Notes: generated from the letters alone by a model not told the origin. A DNA stretch of 64,000 bases from an uncultured Bacteriovorax sp. (GCA_946481315.1 CAMLMH010000002.1:124001-188000); one strand, 5' to 3'. Counted from the first letter of the stretch, positions 17,504-26,812 are shown. Numbers and translations are program-made.

Positions 17504-18250
17504 CTATGACCGGATAGAATTATCAACCCCGCCATTTAGATTCATCTCACGCACCCAACGTTTTACAAATTGTAGATGCACACTCTCTTCTTCGAGCGCG
17601 ATTTCAAATTGTTCTACTGCGTCCTTCATTCCCAGATTATCTGCAAGTTCGATTAAAACTTCCCAGCACGAATTATCTACCAACTCAGCATGTAAAATGA
17701 CTTCGAGCGATTGCAGGAATGAAGTACGGGGATCTGAAATAGCCTGGATCCATCCCATGCCGGCCACACCAGCGACATCTGCCGATGGGGTCATGGCCGT
17801 AGGATCTGCTCCCATTTTAGTCATTACATCAGCCGCCATTTCAAAATGTTTTCTTTCCTCGAGATAAAATTGCTCCAGTCTTTCTAACTCCGGCAAATTC
17901 TGTTTGTCAGAAGTTCCGTGATATTTACTGAGGAGAGCTTCATATAGGCGTACTCCGGTTCTCTCAAAGGCAATTCTTTCACCAAGTTTATCCAGGAAAA
18001 TATGATGGCCGTATACCATGTTTTCAATCACAGCGGATGTTACGCCCTTTATTGATGTTGGCAGAGGGATTGTTCCCAGAGGCTCTGCTTCCATTTTGTA
18101 TCGAATACGATTTTGAGCAAGTGCAGAGGCATCTCCCTGTGATGGACGAGTCAACTTGACCGCTCCTTCTTCTGTTTTAGCAGCGTCTAGTGGTGAAATA
18201 AGGACTCCGGTTTTATTGAATCCCGATTTAATGTGTGGTTCTTTTTGCAT
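17504..18250 (-). CDS. Ferritin-like protein
   Basis: A 248-residue helical protein with ferritin-type di-iron motifs: an ExxxH-like pair EERKHFEM and a second EEESVH, and intermediate acidic helices (HAELVDNSCWEVLIE). The first ~60 residues are unstructured looking. The four-helix core probably binds two irons for oxidation, reduction or storage. It sits between another ferritin-like gene (13 bases upstream) and the MBL-fold hydrolase. A tidy AGGAGC site precedes the ATG. I see no encapsulin shell gene nearby. Confidence 0.75.
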   Translation of the reverse strand: MQKEPHIKSGFNKTGVLISPLDAAKTEEGAVKLTRPSQGDASALAQNRIRYKMEAEPLGTIPLPTSIKGVTSAVIENMVYGHHIFLDKLGERIAFERTGVRLYEALLSKYHGTSDKQNLPELERLEQFYLEERKHFEMAADVMTKMGADPTAMTPSADVAGVAGMGWIQAISDPRTSFLQSLEVILHAELVDNSCWEVLIELADNLGMKDAVEQFEIALEEESVHLQFVKRWVREMNLNGGVDNSIRS

Positions 18251-18263
18251 AACAGGCTCCTGG

Positions 18264-19445
18264 TTATTGTTTTAATTCGCTGACTGGCATGGCTATTTCA
18301 GTTCCTGGTCTGTAGATGTAACCGGCTGTCACTATTTCAGTAGGTGATCCTTCAGAATTCATGAAATCCCGATATTGTCGGGAAACTTCAGTTTCTTTGT
18401 CAGGTGTTTTCACAAAATCTTTAGCGACTGCACGGAAGTTAACCTCCTCTTTAAGAACCTTGCGAACAAAATCGCGCTGGCTCTTATATTCAATAGGTGA
18501 AGTAATTTTGCCATCGCCTATTAGGGCCTGTGGATCACGGCCTTCAACTTGTTTGAAGAGTTCACAAACCACCTGAAACTGTCCTAGTTCATAATCCAGA
18601 AATCTCTCCCAGATCGCCCGTATGCGCGGATTTGTTTCCGAGGTAACACAACTGTAATAATTATAGATTTCGTTAGCTTCATGAAGGAGCCATTTTTCCA
18701 TCCAGGTTTCTTCCGGATCAATGATGGACTCATACTGCGTTACGTGCTGTTCTTCTATTGATGCAATTTCAGCATAAAGCTGACGGGCCGTAGGATCAGC
18801 AAACAAAGGTCCGATGTTCATATAGTAATTATGGGTTTGTTGTTCCCCGGCCATAATAGTGAGGGCATGAAATTTCGTAAGCAGGCTGGCGTCTTTTTTA
18901 TTGTAGGAGTGACGAAGTTCATCACTCGGGTCCCGGTGTTCGAAAATGGTCGGTCTGCCTGGTGCCACATCTGTATAACTTTGCAAAATACAGTTTGAAT
19001 CTTTACCTTCAAGACGATCGAGAAGGGCCGTGTAGCGGTACATATGATCAAAGTCTTCCAGTAATCCGTAACGATAAACTTGTGCCAGATATTTATCTGG
19101 CTCTTTTTGGGCAACGGCTGCGGTTACCTCGATGGCCACTTGTTCATAACCGATGGTTGTTTCAAGTGGGGAGTGATCCGATCCTATTAGCCAGTTAATT
19201 AAGGTTGCCTGGTGTTGTTCTATCCGTCGGATTTTGGCCAGTGGTAATTGCCACTGACCATTCATACGGGCACAGGAATGACTGAAACGATTAGCTTCCA
19301 TTTCAATACCATTCATCAGAATGACTCTGATTCTGGTGAAAGCATCATCGTTTAATTTGCTGATAGGTTTCTGGACTAAATCTTTCCAGGTGAAACGTTG
19401 TTTATCTAGTGGGGTCCCTTTATCTTTAAATAAATTTAAACTCAT
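18264..19445 (-). CDS. Large ferritin-like protein
   Basis: A 393-residue helical protein with repeated E/H pairs: GEQQTHNYY, IEEQHVTQY, HEANEIYNYY and EEVNFRAV, consistent with a ferritin-like di-iron four-helix bundle inside a longer protein. It is the first gene of the minus-strand operon (GGAGGAAAG before ATG). Its longer size and paired smaller ferritin-like partner suggest two subunits of one complex, which is inference. Oxidative or desiccation stress is a likely setting given the GlsB and dehydrogenase neighbours. Confidence 0.7.
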   Translation of the reverse strand: MSLNLFKDKGTPLDKQRFTWKDLVQKPISKLNDDAFTRIRVILMNGIEMEANRFSHSCARMNGQWQLPLAKIRRIEQHQATLINWLIGSDHSPLETTIGYEQVAIEVTAAVAQKEPDKYLAQVYRYGLLEDFDHMYRYTALLDRLEGKDSNCILQSYTDVAPGRPTIFEHRDPSDELRHSYNKKDASLLTKFHALTIMAGEQQTHNYYMNIGPLFADPTARQLYAEIASIEEQHVTQYESIIDPEETWMEKWLLHEANEIYNYYSCVTSETNPRIRAIWERFLDYELGQFQVVCELFKQVEGRDPQALIGDGKITSPIEYKSQRDFVRKVLKEEVNFRAVAKDFVKTPDKETEVSRQYRDFMNSEGSPTEIVTAGYIYRPGTEIAMPVSELKQ

Positions 19446-19513
19446 TACTCTTTCCTCCGTTTTGGGTCATCGGAAGAAAGTGCAATTGTCTCTCCGCCGT
19501 TACGGCAGAAAAC

Positions 19514-20719
19514 TTAATGATCAAGTTCTACAACATAGGCCATTGCTAACTGAGCAAATTTTCTGGCATGAGCGCTGCTGTAATCTGATTTGGCGAATGT
19601 GTCTTTTATTGAATGGATGTAGGGATTTTGATCCTTTTTTATACCTTCTATTGGATAGCTGGCGCGGAATCCTTCATAGTTCCAGGCAGCATGATCAGAA
19701 CAGGCATAACCACACTGATCATAAGTCCAGGGGATGTGCAAATAAGTGTCGATGAGTTCTGCCATAAATTGGTTTTGATCGGGATGTGTCAGGTCACTAA
19801 TGAGTGCCATTTCATAATTTTTTCCGGAGAAGTTGACTCCGTCAAATTGTAATACTCCTATGACTTTTTTACTCAGCTGTTTATATTCGCGAGCAATTGC
19901 ATATGAACCCTGAAGGCCTACTTCTTCAGCAGCATAGGCCATAAACTGCAGTGTTCTTCTGGGTCTGTAATTGAGATCAATAATGTTTTTTATGACGGCG
20001 CTAAGGACAGCTATCCCTGCAGCATTATCATCCGCTCCAGGTGCTGGAGAGTGGATACTCTCATGGTCGGTGTTTATAGAATCAGCATGGGCACCGAGTA
20101 TGATGATTTCGCGACGTATATTATCCAGTTCATCTTCGGAGCCCTTAATAGTGAGAATAACGCTGGGTTGATCATGGCCTGTGTGTTTTTTGAGTTCGAC
20201 AGTGATGTCTGCTCTACCGGAGGATAAAGTTTTCCACTCATTGAAAATCCAAAACATGGACGCAATACCTTCAGGTGATTTATAATAGCGTGTCTTGAAA
20301 GAACTCAGCTTGTAGATAACTTTGTTCATGTAAAATTCAGATATGGTTTTAAGCATGGGCAAAACCTTTTCTTCCTGATTAATGAAATAATCTACATATA
20401 AAAAGTCAGCAGCATTTTCCTGATAGAAAAATTGCGGTCGAATAATGAATTCCTCTGCAGGTTTATCATTGTAAACTCTATATCCACCACAACGTTTAAA
20501 ATGGTGATGAATAGTGCCGGATAATTGCGGAAGAATGTCCTCATCCACCTCGATAAATGTTTCATGTCTGCCTTCAATTTTTTGAAAGTTGGCAGAGAAA
20601 AAAAAGTGATTGTGCAGTAAGTTGCTGACTTGTGGCTCCATTGCTACCCAAACTTTTTTTGCAGCTAATAAATCTGAACTGAAAAAAAGCAGGGCCGTGA
20701 AAAATAGATACTGAATCAT
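19514..20719 (-). CDS. Secreted M28-family aminopeptidase
   Basis: A 401-residue protein with a signal peptide (residues 1-19, ending LLAA). A pre-domain runs to about residue 185, followed by the M28 catalytic domain. Metal and catalytic residues are all visible: H211 (GAHADS), D230 (GADDNAAG), E265/E266 (AAEEVGLQGS), D293 (FDGVNF) and H369 (YIHSIKDT). A Cys pair (CGYAC) near residue 337 also matches the leucyl aminopeptidase subgroup. It probably releases N-terminal amino acids from peptides in the periplasm or prey. GGAG lies before the ATG. Confidence 0.92.
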   Translation of the reverse strand: MIQYLFFTALLFFSSDLLAAKKVWVAMEPQVSNLLHNHFFFSANFQKIEGRHETFIEVDEDILPQLSGTIHHHFKRCGGYRVYNDKPAEEFIIRPQFFYQENAADFLYVDYFINQEEKVLPMLKTISEFYMNKVIYKLSSFKTRYYKSPEGIASMFWIFNEWKTLSSGRADITVELKKHTGHDQPSVILTIKGSEDELDNIRREIIILGAHADSINTDHESIHSPAPGADDNAAGIAVLSAVIKNIIDLNYRPRRTLQFMAYAAEEVGLQGSYAIAREYKQLSKKVIGVLQFDGVNFSGKNYEMALISDLTHPDQNQFMAELIDTYLHIPWTYDQCGYACSDHAAWNYEGFRASYPIEGIKKDQNPYIHSIKDTFAKSDYSSAHARKFAQLAMAYVVELDH

Positions 20720-20828
20720 TTTTTCTCCTCTTCAAAATGGCACGTCACTCTGCCTTAAAAGGAATCGATCAATCAAGTAGCAACAGGTCGAGGACTGTTT
20801 TTTGCAGCGTAATTTACCTGAGGTGATT

Positions 20829-21599
20829 ATGGAGGGACCGTCATTAGTTATTGCAACAATTGAACTTCGGCCATTTCGCGGGAAAAAAATTATCACTGTT
20901 ATTGGAAGTACGAAATTAATTGATGTTAAAGAATTGCGCCATAAAAAATTAAAAGAAGTCATAAGCTGGGGAAAACATCTGCTCTTAAAAATTGATGACA
21001 AAATTTTTCGTATACATTTTCTCATGTTTGGGAGCTATCGCATAAATGATCCGAAGCCAGATAGAATTCCCCGCTTACATTTAAACTTCAAAAATGGCGA
21101 TCTTTACTTTTACAGTTGTTCAATACGTGAATTGAGCACCGATGAATTTAATAATTATGACTGGTCAAAAGATGTAATGAGTGAGGAATGGGATCCGGCG
21201 CAGGCACTTGGCTCCTTAAAGAAACAAAAAGACGAGCTGGTGTGTGATGTGCTGATGGATCAGAATATCTTTGCCGGAGTGGGAAATATTATAAAAAATG
21301 AAATCCTGTTCCGTCTAAAAATTCACCCTGAAACGAAGATAAAGGATCTGAGTAGTCACGAATTAAAAGAAATGGTGAAGGAGGCAAAAAATTATTGTGA
21401 AGATTTTTTTGAATGGAAAGTTCTTTTTATTCTTAAGCGTAACTGGAAGATTATGCGTAAGAAGCAATGCCCTGATTGCGGAACCAGAGTAGAACGAAAA
21501 AAAACGGGGAAGCTCATGCGATGGAGTTATTTCTGTCAAATTTGTCAGCCGAGTAGATCCCAGTCTAAATTGCCAGTTAGCCCTGTCGCAATCCAATAG
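20829..21599 (+). CDS. Nei/Fpg-family DNA glycosylase-like protein without the N-terminal proline
   Basis: A 256-residue member of the endonuclease VIII/formamidopyrimidine glycosylase family. The core helix motif GVGNIIKNE and a C-terminal zinc finger (CPDCG...CQICQ) are intact. The protein starts MEGPSL at the ATG following GAGGTG. Classical Fpg/Nei start MPEGP and use Pro2 as the nucleophile. Here residue 2 is Glu and the first Pro is residue 4. A start further upstream (20802) would not restore it. I recall many bacterial relatives starting MEGPS, so this is probably a subfamily trait, but its activity is uncertain. It repairs or recognises oxidised bases, matching the peroxide-defence genes next to it. 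Confidence 0.85.
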   Translation: MEGPSLVIATIELRPFRGKKIITVIGSTKLIDVKELRHKKLKEVISWGKHLLLKIDDKIFRIHFLMFGSYRINDPKPDRIPRLHLNFKNGDLYFYSCSIRELSTDEFNNYDWSKDVMSEEWDPAQALGSLKKQKDELVCDVLMDQNIFAGVGNIIKNEILFRLKIHPETKIKDLSSHELKEMVKEAKNYCEDFFEWKVLFILKRNWKIMRKKQCPDCGTRVERKKTGKLMRWSYFCQICQPSRSQSKLPVSPVAIQ

Positions 21600-21610
21600 A
21601 TTTACTCTAT
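21596..21610 (+). promoter_or_regulatory. Possible OxyR-type half site upstream of ahpC
   Basis: ATAG (21596-21599), seven bases, CTAT (21607-21610) matches the spacing of an OxyR half operator. It overlaps the stop of the Nei-like gene, about 105 bases before ahpC. No second half site is clear at the expected distance, so the call is weak. Confidence 0.25.
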
Positions 21611-21713
21611 CGTGTTAAAAATAAAATCGATTACCTCAATTTAAAAGATTAGGTTAGTATCGTATCCAAGATAGAGAACAAATCTCTAATAATAACAGCA
21701 AAGGAGTTTTTTT

Positions 21714-22280
21714 ATGCTTACACTTATTAACACAAAAGTTCCGGAGTTTAAGGTTCAGGCCTATCATCACGATGAATTCAAAACCGTGACGGATAAAGAT
21801 TTACAAGGCAAATGGTCTGTCTTTTTCTTCTACCCGGCAGATTTTACTTTCGTCTGTCCGACTGAACTAGGTGATATGGCAGACAAATATGCTGAATTCC
21901 AAAAAATGGGAGTTGAAGTGTACTCAGTATCCACAGATACACATTTTACTCATAAAGCGTGGCACTCGGCTTCAGAAACAATTAAAAAAATTAAGTACCC
22001 GATGCTGGCGGATCCCACAGGTCATTTATCCCGTTCATTCGGCGTATACATTGAAGAAGAAGGACTGGCGTACCGTGGAACATTTCTGGTTGATCCTTCA
22101 GGGAATATTAAACTGGCAGAAGTTAATGATAATGGCATTGGACGTAATGCGGATGAATTACTCCGTAAAGTTCAGGCCGCTCAGTTCGTTGCCGCCCATC
22201 CCAATGAAGTCTGTCCTGCTAAATGGAAACCTGGTTCAGAAACTTTAAAACCGGGACTTGATCTGGTTGGAAAAATTTAA
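21714..22280 (+). CDS. ahpC: Alkyl hydroperoxide reductase subunit C (typical 2-Cys peroxiredoxin)
   Basis: A 188-residue peroxiredoxin that reduces hydrogen peroxide and organic peroxides. The peroxidatic cysteine is C48 in DFTFVCPTEL, and the resolving cysteine is C167 in EVCPAKW. Length and C-terminal tail match AhpC. Its electron donor is the AhpF-type reductase encoded next. AAGGAG lies eight bases before the ATG. A long hairpin between ahpC and the next gene may partly terminate transcription, giving more AhpC than reductase. Confidence 0.97.
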   Translation: MLTLINTKVPEFKVQAYHHDEFKTVTDKDLQGKWSVFFFYPADFTFVCPTELGDMADKYAEFQKMGVEVYSVSTDTHFTHKAWHSASETIKKIKYPMLADPTGHLSRSFGVYIEEEGLAYRGTFLVDPSGNIKLAEVNDNGIGRNADELLRKVQAAQFVAAHPNEVCPAKWKPGSETLKPGLDLVGKI

Positions 22281-22301
22281 TTCTGTTTAATTAAAGTTTA
22301 C

Positions 22302-22329
22302 AGGGTCTTCTCTTTCAAGAGGAGACCCT
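22302..22329 (+). terminator. Intergenic hairpin between ahpC and ahpF
   Basis: A 12-13-bp stem (22302-22314 with 22317-22329, one G-T pair) with a very short loop, followed by TTGATTTAG rather than a full T run. It could be a partial terminator or an RNA-stabilising stem. Confidence 0.6.
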
Positions 22330-22353
22330 TGATTTAGAATAATTGAGGTTTAT

Positions 22354-23916
22354 ATGTTAGAAAACAATATTCTCGAACAATTAAAAGGTGTTTTTGCCAA
22401 AATCGAAAATCAGGTAGATCTGGTTTATGATTTAAGTGATCATGCTGATCAGTCTCAGATGGTTAATTTGCTGGAGCAAGTAGCCTCTACTGCCGAAAAT
22501 ATTGTTGTTCGTCCGGCAGAACATAATAAAAAAGCCGATTTTCCTCAATTCCACATAGAGTACGCAGGAAAACCTAACGGAATTTATTTCAAGGGGATTC
22601 CTACTGGCCATGAGTTTACCTCGCTGATACTCGCCATTTTAAATTCAGATCACAAAGGGAAATTCCCTGATGAAAAAATAGCCAAAAGAATCGGGCTGAT
22701 CAAAGGACCGGTTGAGATTAAAACTTTTATTTCTCTTACCTGCGAAAACTGTCCGGATGTCGTTCAGACCCTGAATCAGATGGCCGTTATTCATGGAAAT
22801 TTTAAACACACCATGATCGATGGTGCCTATACTCAGGACGAAATAACCAGGCTGGGAATCCAGGGAGTGCCTAGTGTTATGGTTAATGATAAACTGGTCT
22901 ATTCCGGCCGGCTTAATCTAATTGATCTATTAACTGCTCTGGAGAAAACTTTTGGAACCGAAGAAACAACACATGCCAAAATTGTTGATATGAATCTTGG
23001 TCAATTCGATGTCGTCGTAGTGGGGGGCGGTCCTGCCGGTGCTTCCGCTGCGATCTATGCTGCACGAAAAGGTCTAAAAACTGCATTGCTGGCAGAAAAA
23101 GTCGGCGGGCAGGTTCAGGAAACAAAAGGAATAGAAAATTTAATTGGTGTAAAATACACAGAAGGGCCGCAGCTTGCAGCTCAGCTTAATCAGCATATTG
23201 CCGAGTATCCGATATCATTATTTGAACATCGTCGTGTTGAATCGGTTGAACAGGAAGAAGGCAAAAAGATTCTGAAGCTAGAAGGCGGAGAGTTTCTGCA
23301 TTCAAAATCTATTATTGTCACAACCGGGGCTAAATGGCGTGAACTGGGTATTCCCGGGGAAAAAGAATACATCGGCAGAGGAGTTGCCTTTTGCCCTCAC
23401 TGTGATGGCCCTTATTACAAAGGAAAAAAAATTGCTGTCATTGGTGGTGGAAACTCTGGAGTAGAGGCAGCAATAGATCTCGCCGGAATTGTCAGAGAAA
23501 TTATACTTTTTGAATTTCAGGATCAGCTTAAGGCGGATAAAGTTCTGGTTGATAAACTGAAAAGTTTACCAAATGTGACTATTGTCACTAGTGCCCGCAC
23601 ATCGCATGTGATCGGAGATGGAGCGAAAGTCGTAGGCCTTGAATATGAAGACCGTACTACTTCCCAGACAAAAAGAATCGAACTTGACGGTATATTTGTA
23701 CAAATTGGATTATTACCCAATAGCGGTTTCATTAAGAACGTTGTCGAAACAACCAAATTTGGAGAAATTGTGGTTGATCATAAAGGTCGTACATCCGCTC
23801 CAGGTATTTATGCTGCTGGTGACGTAACTACTGTGCCTTACAAGCAAATTGTCATAGCCATGGGTGAGGGGGCTAAAGCAGCTCTGGCGGCTTTTGAAGA
23901 TCAGATGCTTCAATAG
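22354..23916 (+). CDS. ahpF: Alkyl hydroperoxide reductase subunit F (flavoprotein disulfide reductase)
   Basis: A 520-residue protein matching AhpF throughout. The N-terminal double thioredoxin-fold domain carries the CxxC pair C130/C133 (TCENCP). The FAD-binding motif GGGPAGASAA follows near residue 223. The NADH-binding motif GGGNSG and the redox pair C347/C350 (CPHC) are in the thioredoxin-reductase-like part, and the final FAD motif is YAAGDVTT. It passes electrons from NADH to AhpC. It lies 73 bases after ahpC behind a hairpin. Confidence 0.96.
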   Translation: MLENNILEQLKGVFAKIENQVDLVYDLSDHADQSQMVNLLEQVASTAENIVVRPAEHNKKADFPQFHIEYAGKPNGIYFKGIPTGHEFTSLILAILNSDHKGKFPDEKIAKRIGLIKGPVEIKTFISLTCENCPDVVQTLNQMAVIHGNFKHTMIDGAYTQDEITRLGIQGVPSVMVNDKLVYSGRLNLIDLLTALEKTFGTEETTHAKIVDMNLGQFDVVVVGGGPAGASAAIYAARKGLKTALLAEKVGGQVQETKGIENLIGVKYTEGPQLAAQLNQHIAEYPISLFEHRRVESVEQEEGKKILKLEGGEFLHSKSIIVTTGAKWRELGIPGEKEYIGRGVAFCPHCDGPYYKGKKIAVIGGGNSGVEAAIDLAGIVREIILFEFQDQLKADKVLVDKLKSLPNVTIVTSARTSHVIGDGAKVVGLEYEDRTTSQTKRIELDGIFVQIGLLPNSGFIKNVVETTKFGEIVVDHKGRTSAPGIYAAGDVTTVPYKQIVIAMGEGAKAALAAFEDQMLQ

Positions 23917-23959
23917 TGCTCAGGTTGCTGGGCGCTCAAAAGTCGATTACTATAATTTC

Positions 23960-25207
23960 ATGGCTGATATTTATCATGATTTGACCATTAAAGAAGATAA
24001 GTTAAAGGCTCGGCTTATTTGTATGGCCGGTTTCATCTCTAGTTTTATTTTCTATTACTTCATGATCCGGCTTAATCCCGCCAAAACTGATTTTCTTCCA
24101 GGACGAATTGCCATTTGTGTAATTTCGGCCCTGGCCTTTGGTCTGACCTTTTTTAACTCCTCCAGAATAAATTTCAGTAGGGTGGCCGTTAATCTCATTA
24201 GTTATTCTTATCTGGCCGTTTACTTGTATTTGATGCATGAAAATAACTGGGATGTCTTTTATCGATGGTCATATTTTGTTGTTGGAGTCATTCTTTGTAG
24301 TTGTGCTCTTCGATTCAGTGACTACTTATTCAGCGCTGGTTTGGCTACGCTTATTCCTGTAGTTTTATCTTTTTATGCTCCCATCTCTTCTTTGGCCGCT
24401 GTACATTTTCATGCTGCTAACTTCACTATGTTTATTGTCATTGGCTTATCAGTACGTTCCCATTTCAGTCTTAAAAATAAAGTAATTGAATTGTCCCGCA
24501 ATTTAACTGAACAGACAAAAATGTCTGCCCTGGGTGAAATGGCCGGGGGGATGTCCCATGAAATTAATAATCCACTCACTGTTATCGCTGCTGCATCTAA
24601 ACAGCTTAAATACGATTTAGAAAACAAAAAACTTGATGCCGAAAGAGGACTGGAAATCCTTCAGCGCATCGACAGGATGGTTGAAAGAATTGCCAAGATC
24701 ATTAAGGCCCTGAAAGACTTCTCGAAAGATAACCGAAGCGACAATTTTGAGCCGGTTGATCTGGTTGAGCTGGTAGATGAATCAATACATCTATATCTGG
24801 AGAAGCTTAAAGATTATAAAATTGAACTAAAATACGAAAAGCCGGATCATCCACTTATATGTAAATTGCAGCGAAATCAGATCTTGCAGGTTTTAATTCA
24901 CCTTTACACTAATGCATTTGACGATTGTATTGAATCAGAAAAACCAAAGATCATTCTCAAGCTCGAAGAGTTAGATGGAAAAGAAGCCCGGCTGGTTATT
25001 TCAGACAATGGCAAAGGGGTTTCTCCGCAGATTGCCAGCAAGATTATGGAACCATTCTTTTCCACTAAAGAGCTGGGAAAAGGAACAGGTCTGGGACTCT
25101 CTGTTTCTTTGGGGATTATTGCCGCTCATGAAGGTGCTTTTTATCATGATCCTGCTGTTTCTCAGTCATGCTTTGTTGTAAAACTTCCTCTATTGCAGAA
25201 TAATTAA
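23960..25207 (+). CDS. Membrane histidine kinase
   Basis: A 415-residue sensor kinase. Several membrane helices occupy about residues 20-185, forming a 6-helix-like sensor without an obvious periplasmic domain. The catalytic region has the H box GGMSHEINNPL, N box LIHLYTNAFDDC, G1 SDNGKGV and G2 GTGLGLSVS. The chosen ATG at 23960 gives a compact cytoplasmic lead; an earlier in-frame start overlaps ahpF and is unlikely. No response regulator is adjacent. It is followed after 3 bases by the SGNH protein, and may be cotranscribed with ahpCF. Confidence 0.88.
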   Translation: MADIYHDLTIKEDKLKARLICMAGFISSFIFYYFMIRLNPAKTDFLPGRIAICVISALAFGLTFFNSSRINFSRVAVNLISYSYLAVYLYLMHENNWDVFYRWSYFVVGVILCSCALRFSDYLFSAGLATLIPVVLSFYAPISSLAAVHFHAANFTMFIVIGLSVRSHFSLKNKVIELSRNLTEQTKMSALGEMAGGMSHEINNPLTVIAAASKQLKYDLENKKLDAERGLEILQRIDRMVERIAKIIKALKDFSKDNRSDNFEPVDLVELVDESIHLYLEKLKDYKIELKYEKPDHPLICKLQRNQILQVLIHLYTNAFDDCIESEKPKIILKLEELDGKEARLVISDNGKGVSPQIASKIMEPFFSTKELGKGTGLGLSVSLGIIAAHEGAFYHDPAVSQSCFVVKLPLLQNN

Positions 25208-25210
25208 TTA

Positions 25211-26812
25211 ATGATCACATACATTTCAGTATCCAAAAAAATTCTGGCCCTTTTTCTTGGGCTATTATTTGTATTTTTCTTAACGGAAGTTGGACTCCGA
25301 GGAGTGGGGAAAGTTTATTACTACCAGCACGGTATCGGAAGCTTTTCCATTAAAAAGAAAAAGGCAGAGAAGACTATTGTCTTTCTGGGGAACTCACACA
25401 CAATGGGAGCGGGTGCTCCTCCGGGGATGAGTTATCCTGATCAGTTGCAAAGGTTATGCGATCAAAAGTTTGGGACAGGTAAAATTGAAATCATAAACCT
25501 TGGTCGCGGAAACTTTAACACCAGAAATATTCTTGATCATCTGGAAGACAACCTGGATCGGTTACGCCCGGACCTTGTGGTTATGATGATTGGTGAACCG
25601 AATATCTGGAATCTATATGGATACGGTGATTTTTTAAGTGAGACTGAAAAACCAGAGAATTGGGAAAAAGTTTATTCATTCCTGGATAATTTCAAAACCT
25701 ATCGTTTTTTTTCTGTGTTGCTGCGTCGTCCTGTTGATGATCTGCAGGTTTTCAAAACAGATGATCCGGTTATAAATGGATGGGTCTGGCTGGGAGCTTT
25801 GCAGGACGGAAATCAGTACAATTTATATACTCTTACCAGATCAGAAGCCGCTGATGCAATCAGAGCTTTAACTGCTCTGACTGAATCAGGACCTGACAAT
25901 CGGGGTGCTTATGCCTTTTTGGGACAAGTGGCCCATCATTCTCTCAAAGATGCCGCTTTAACTCTTCAGTATTTCCGGTCAGCTCTTAATAGATCACGGG
26001 AGTTCGATTATCTGATTTATCGGGATCTTTTTTTAAATCTGGAGACGAATATCAACTGGAAAGTTGTATCAACAGAACTTGAAGAAGCAAAAAAAGCAGC
26101 AGCTCTTCTCTATCCTGGAGAGAAAAAATTTCGTGAGCTGGATAATTATTTTCAAAGCGGAGCTTTTCCTCCTGGAGCCGACCCGGAAATTTTTTATCGT
26201 GAAGCCATAAAAGCACAGCCAAGTTTCATAAAGGCCTATAAAGATCTGGCAGAATACTATTTCAAAACAAAGCGTCCCAAAGAGTCTGCGGAAATGGCCA
26301 TTGCCGGAATCCGGATGAATCCCTTATCTGCTCAGACGAACTTATTTAAACATCTTCACCAACTCAAGGAAGGTTTTCACAATCAGGAAGTTCATGTTTA
26401 CATAGATCGATTCTTTAATGAGTACACCCGTAGGTTTCCTGGTGAAGCTGAAAGAGTCATTGACCTCAGTAACGCCATCCTAGGCAAATGGGTTAAGCAC
26501 GATCTTTTGAAAATTGTAAAAGAATTAAAAAAACGAAGGATTGAATTTGTTATTCAAAGTTATCCTCCGCGAAGATCCGGTCCGGTCAGTAATATCAACC
26601 GGATTGTGAAAGGGATTGCGGAAGAAAATAATTTCAAATTATCTGATACATATCTGCATCTTGAGAAGTTATTCTGGAAAGTGAATAAAGAGGATTATTA
26701 TTCCATGCAATACGGGATATCGGATTCACACTTGAATCAGAAAGGATATGGCGAAGTCGCGAAATTACTTTTTACTGATTTACAGAATTGGGGTTATTTA
26801 GCAATCCAATAA
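25211..26812 (+). CDS. Membrane-anchored SGNH hydrolase-like protein with an internal TPR-type insertion
   Basis: A 533-residue protein. One N-terminal membrane helix (residues ~9-26) is followed by SGNH block I (GNSHTMG, S62), a glycine block (NLGRGNFN), and GEPN in the place of the usual GxND. Between about residues 230 and 410 is a helical region with TPR-like repeats (FIKAYKDLAEYYFKT). The catalytic D505-x-H507 sits near the C-terminus (SDSHLNQKGY). Such proteins esterify or de-esterify sugars and often sit by carbamoyltransferases. Its 3' end overlaps that of the carbamoyltransferase by 19 bases. It follows the kinase by 3 bases. Confidence 0.72.
   Translation: MITYISVSKKILALFLGLLFVFFLTEVGLRGVGKVYYYQHGIGSFSIKKKKAEKTIVFLGNSHTMGAGAPPGMSYPDQLQRLCDQKFGTGKIEIINLGRGNFNTRNILDHLEDNLDRLRPDLVVMMIGEPNIWNLYGYGDFLSETEKPENWEKVYSFLDNFKTYRFFSVLLRRPVDDLQVFKTDDPVINGWVWLGALQDGNQYNLYTLTRSEAADAIRALTALTESGPDNRGAYAFLGQVAHHSLKDAALTLQYFRSALNRSREFDYLIYRDLFLNLETNINWKVVSTELEEAKKAAALLYPGEKKFRELDNYFQSGAFPPGADPEIFYREAIKAQPSFIKAYKDLAEYYFKTKRPKESAEMAIAGIRMNPLSAQTNLFKHLHQLKEGFHNQEVHVYIDRFFNEYTRRFPGEAERVIDLSNAILGKWVKHDLLKIVKELKKRRIEFVIQSYPPRRSGPVSNINRIVKGIAEENNFKLSDTYLHLEKLFWKVNKEDYYSMQYGISDSHLNQKGYGEVAKLLFTDLQNWGYLAIQ

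Noticed and set aside
16602..19445. Encapsulin-ferritin compartment
   Set aside because: Ferritin-like proteins are present, but no shell protein or targeting-peptide signature is seen.
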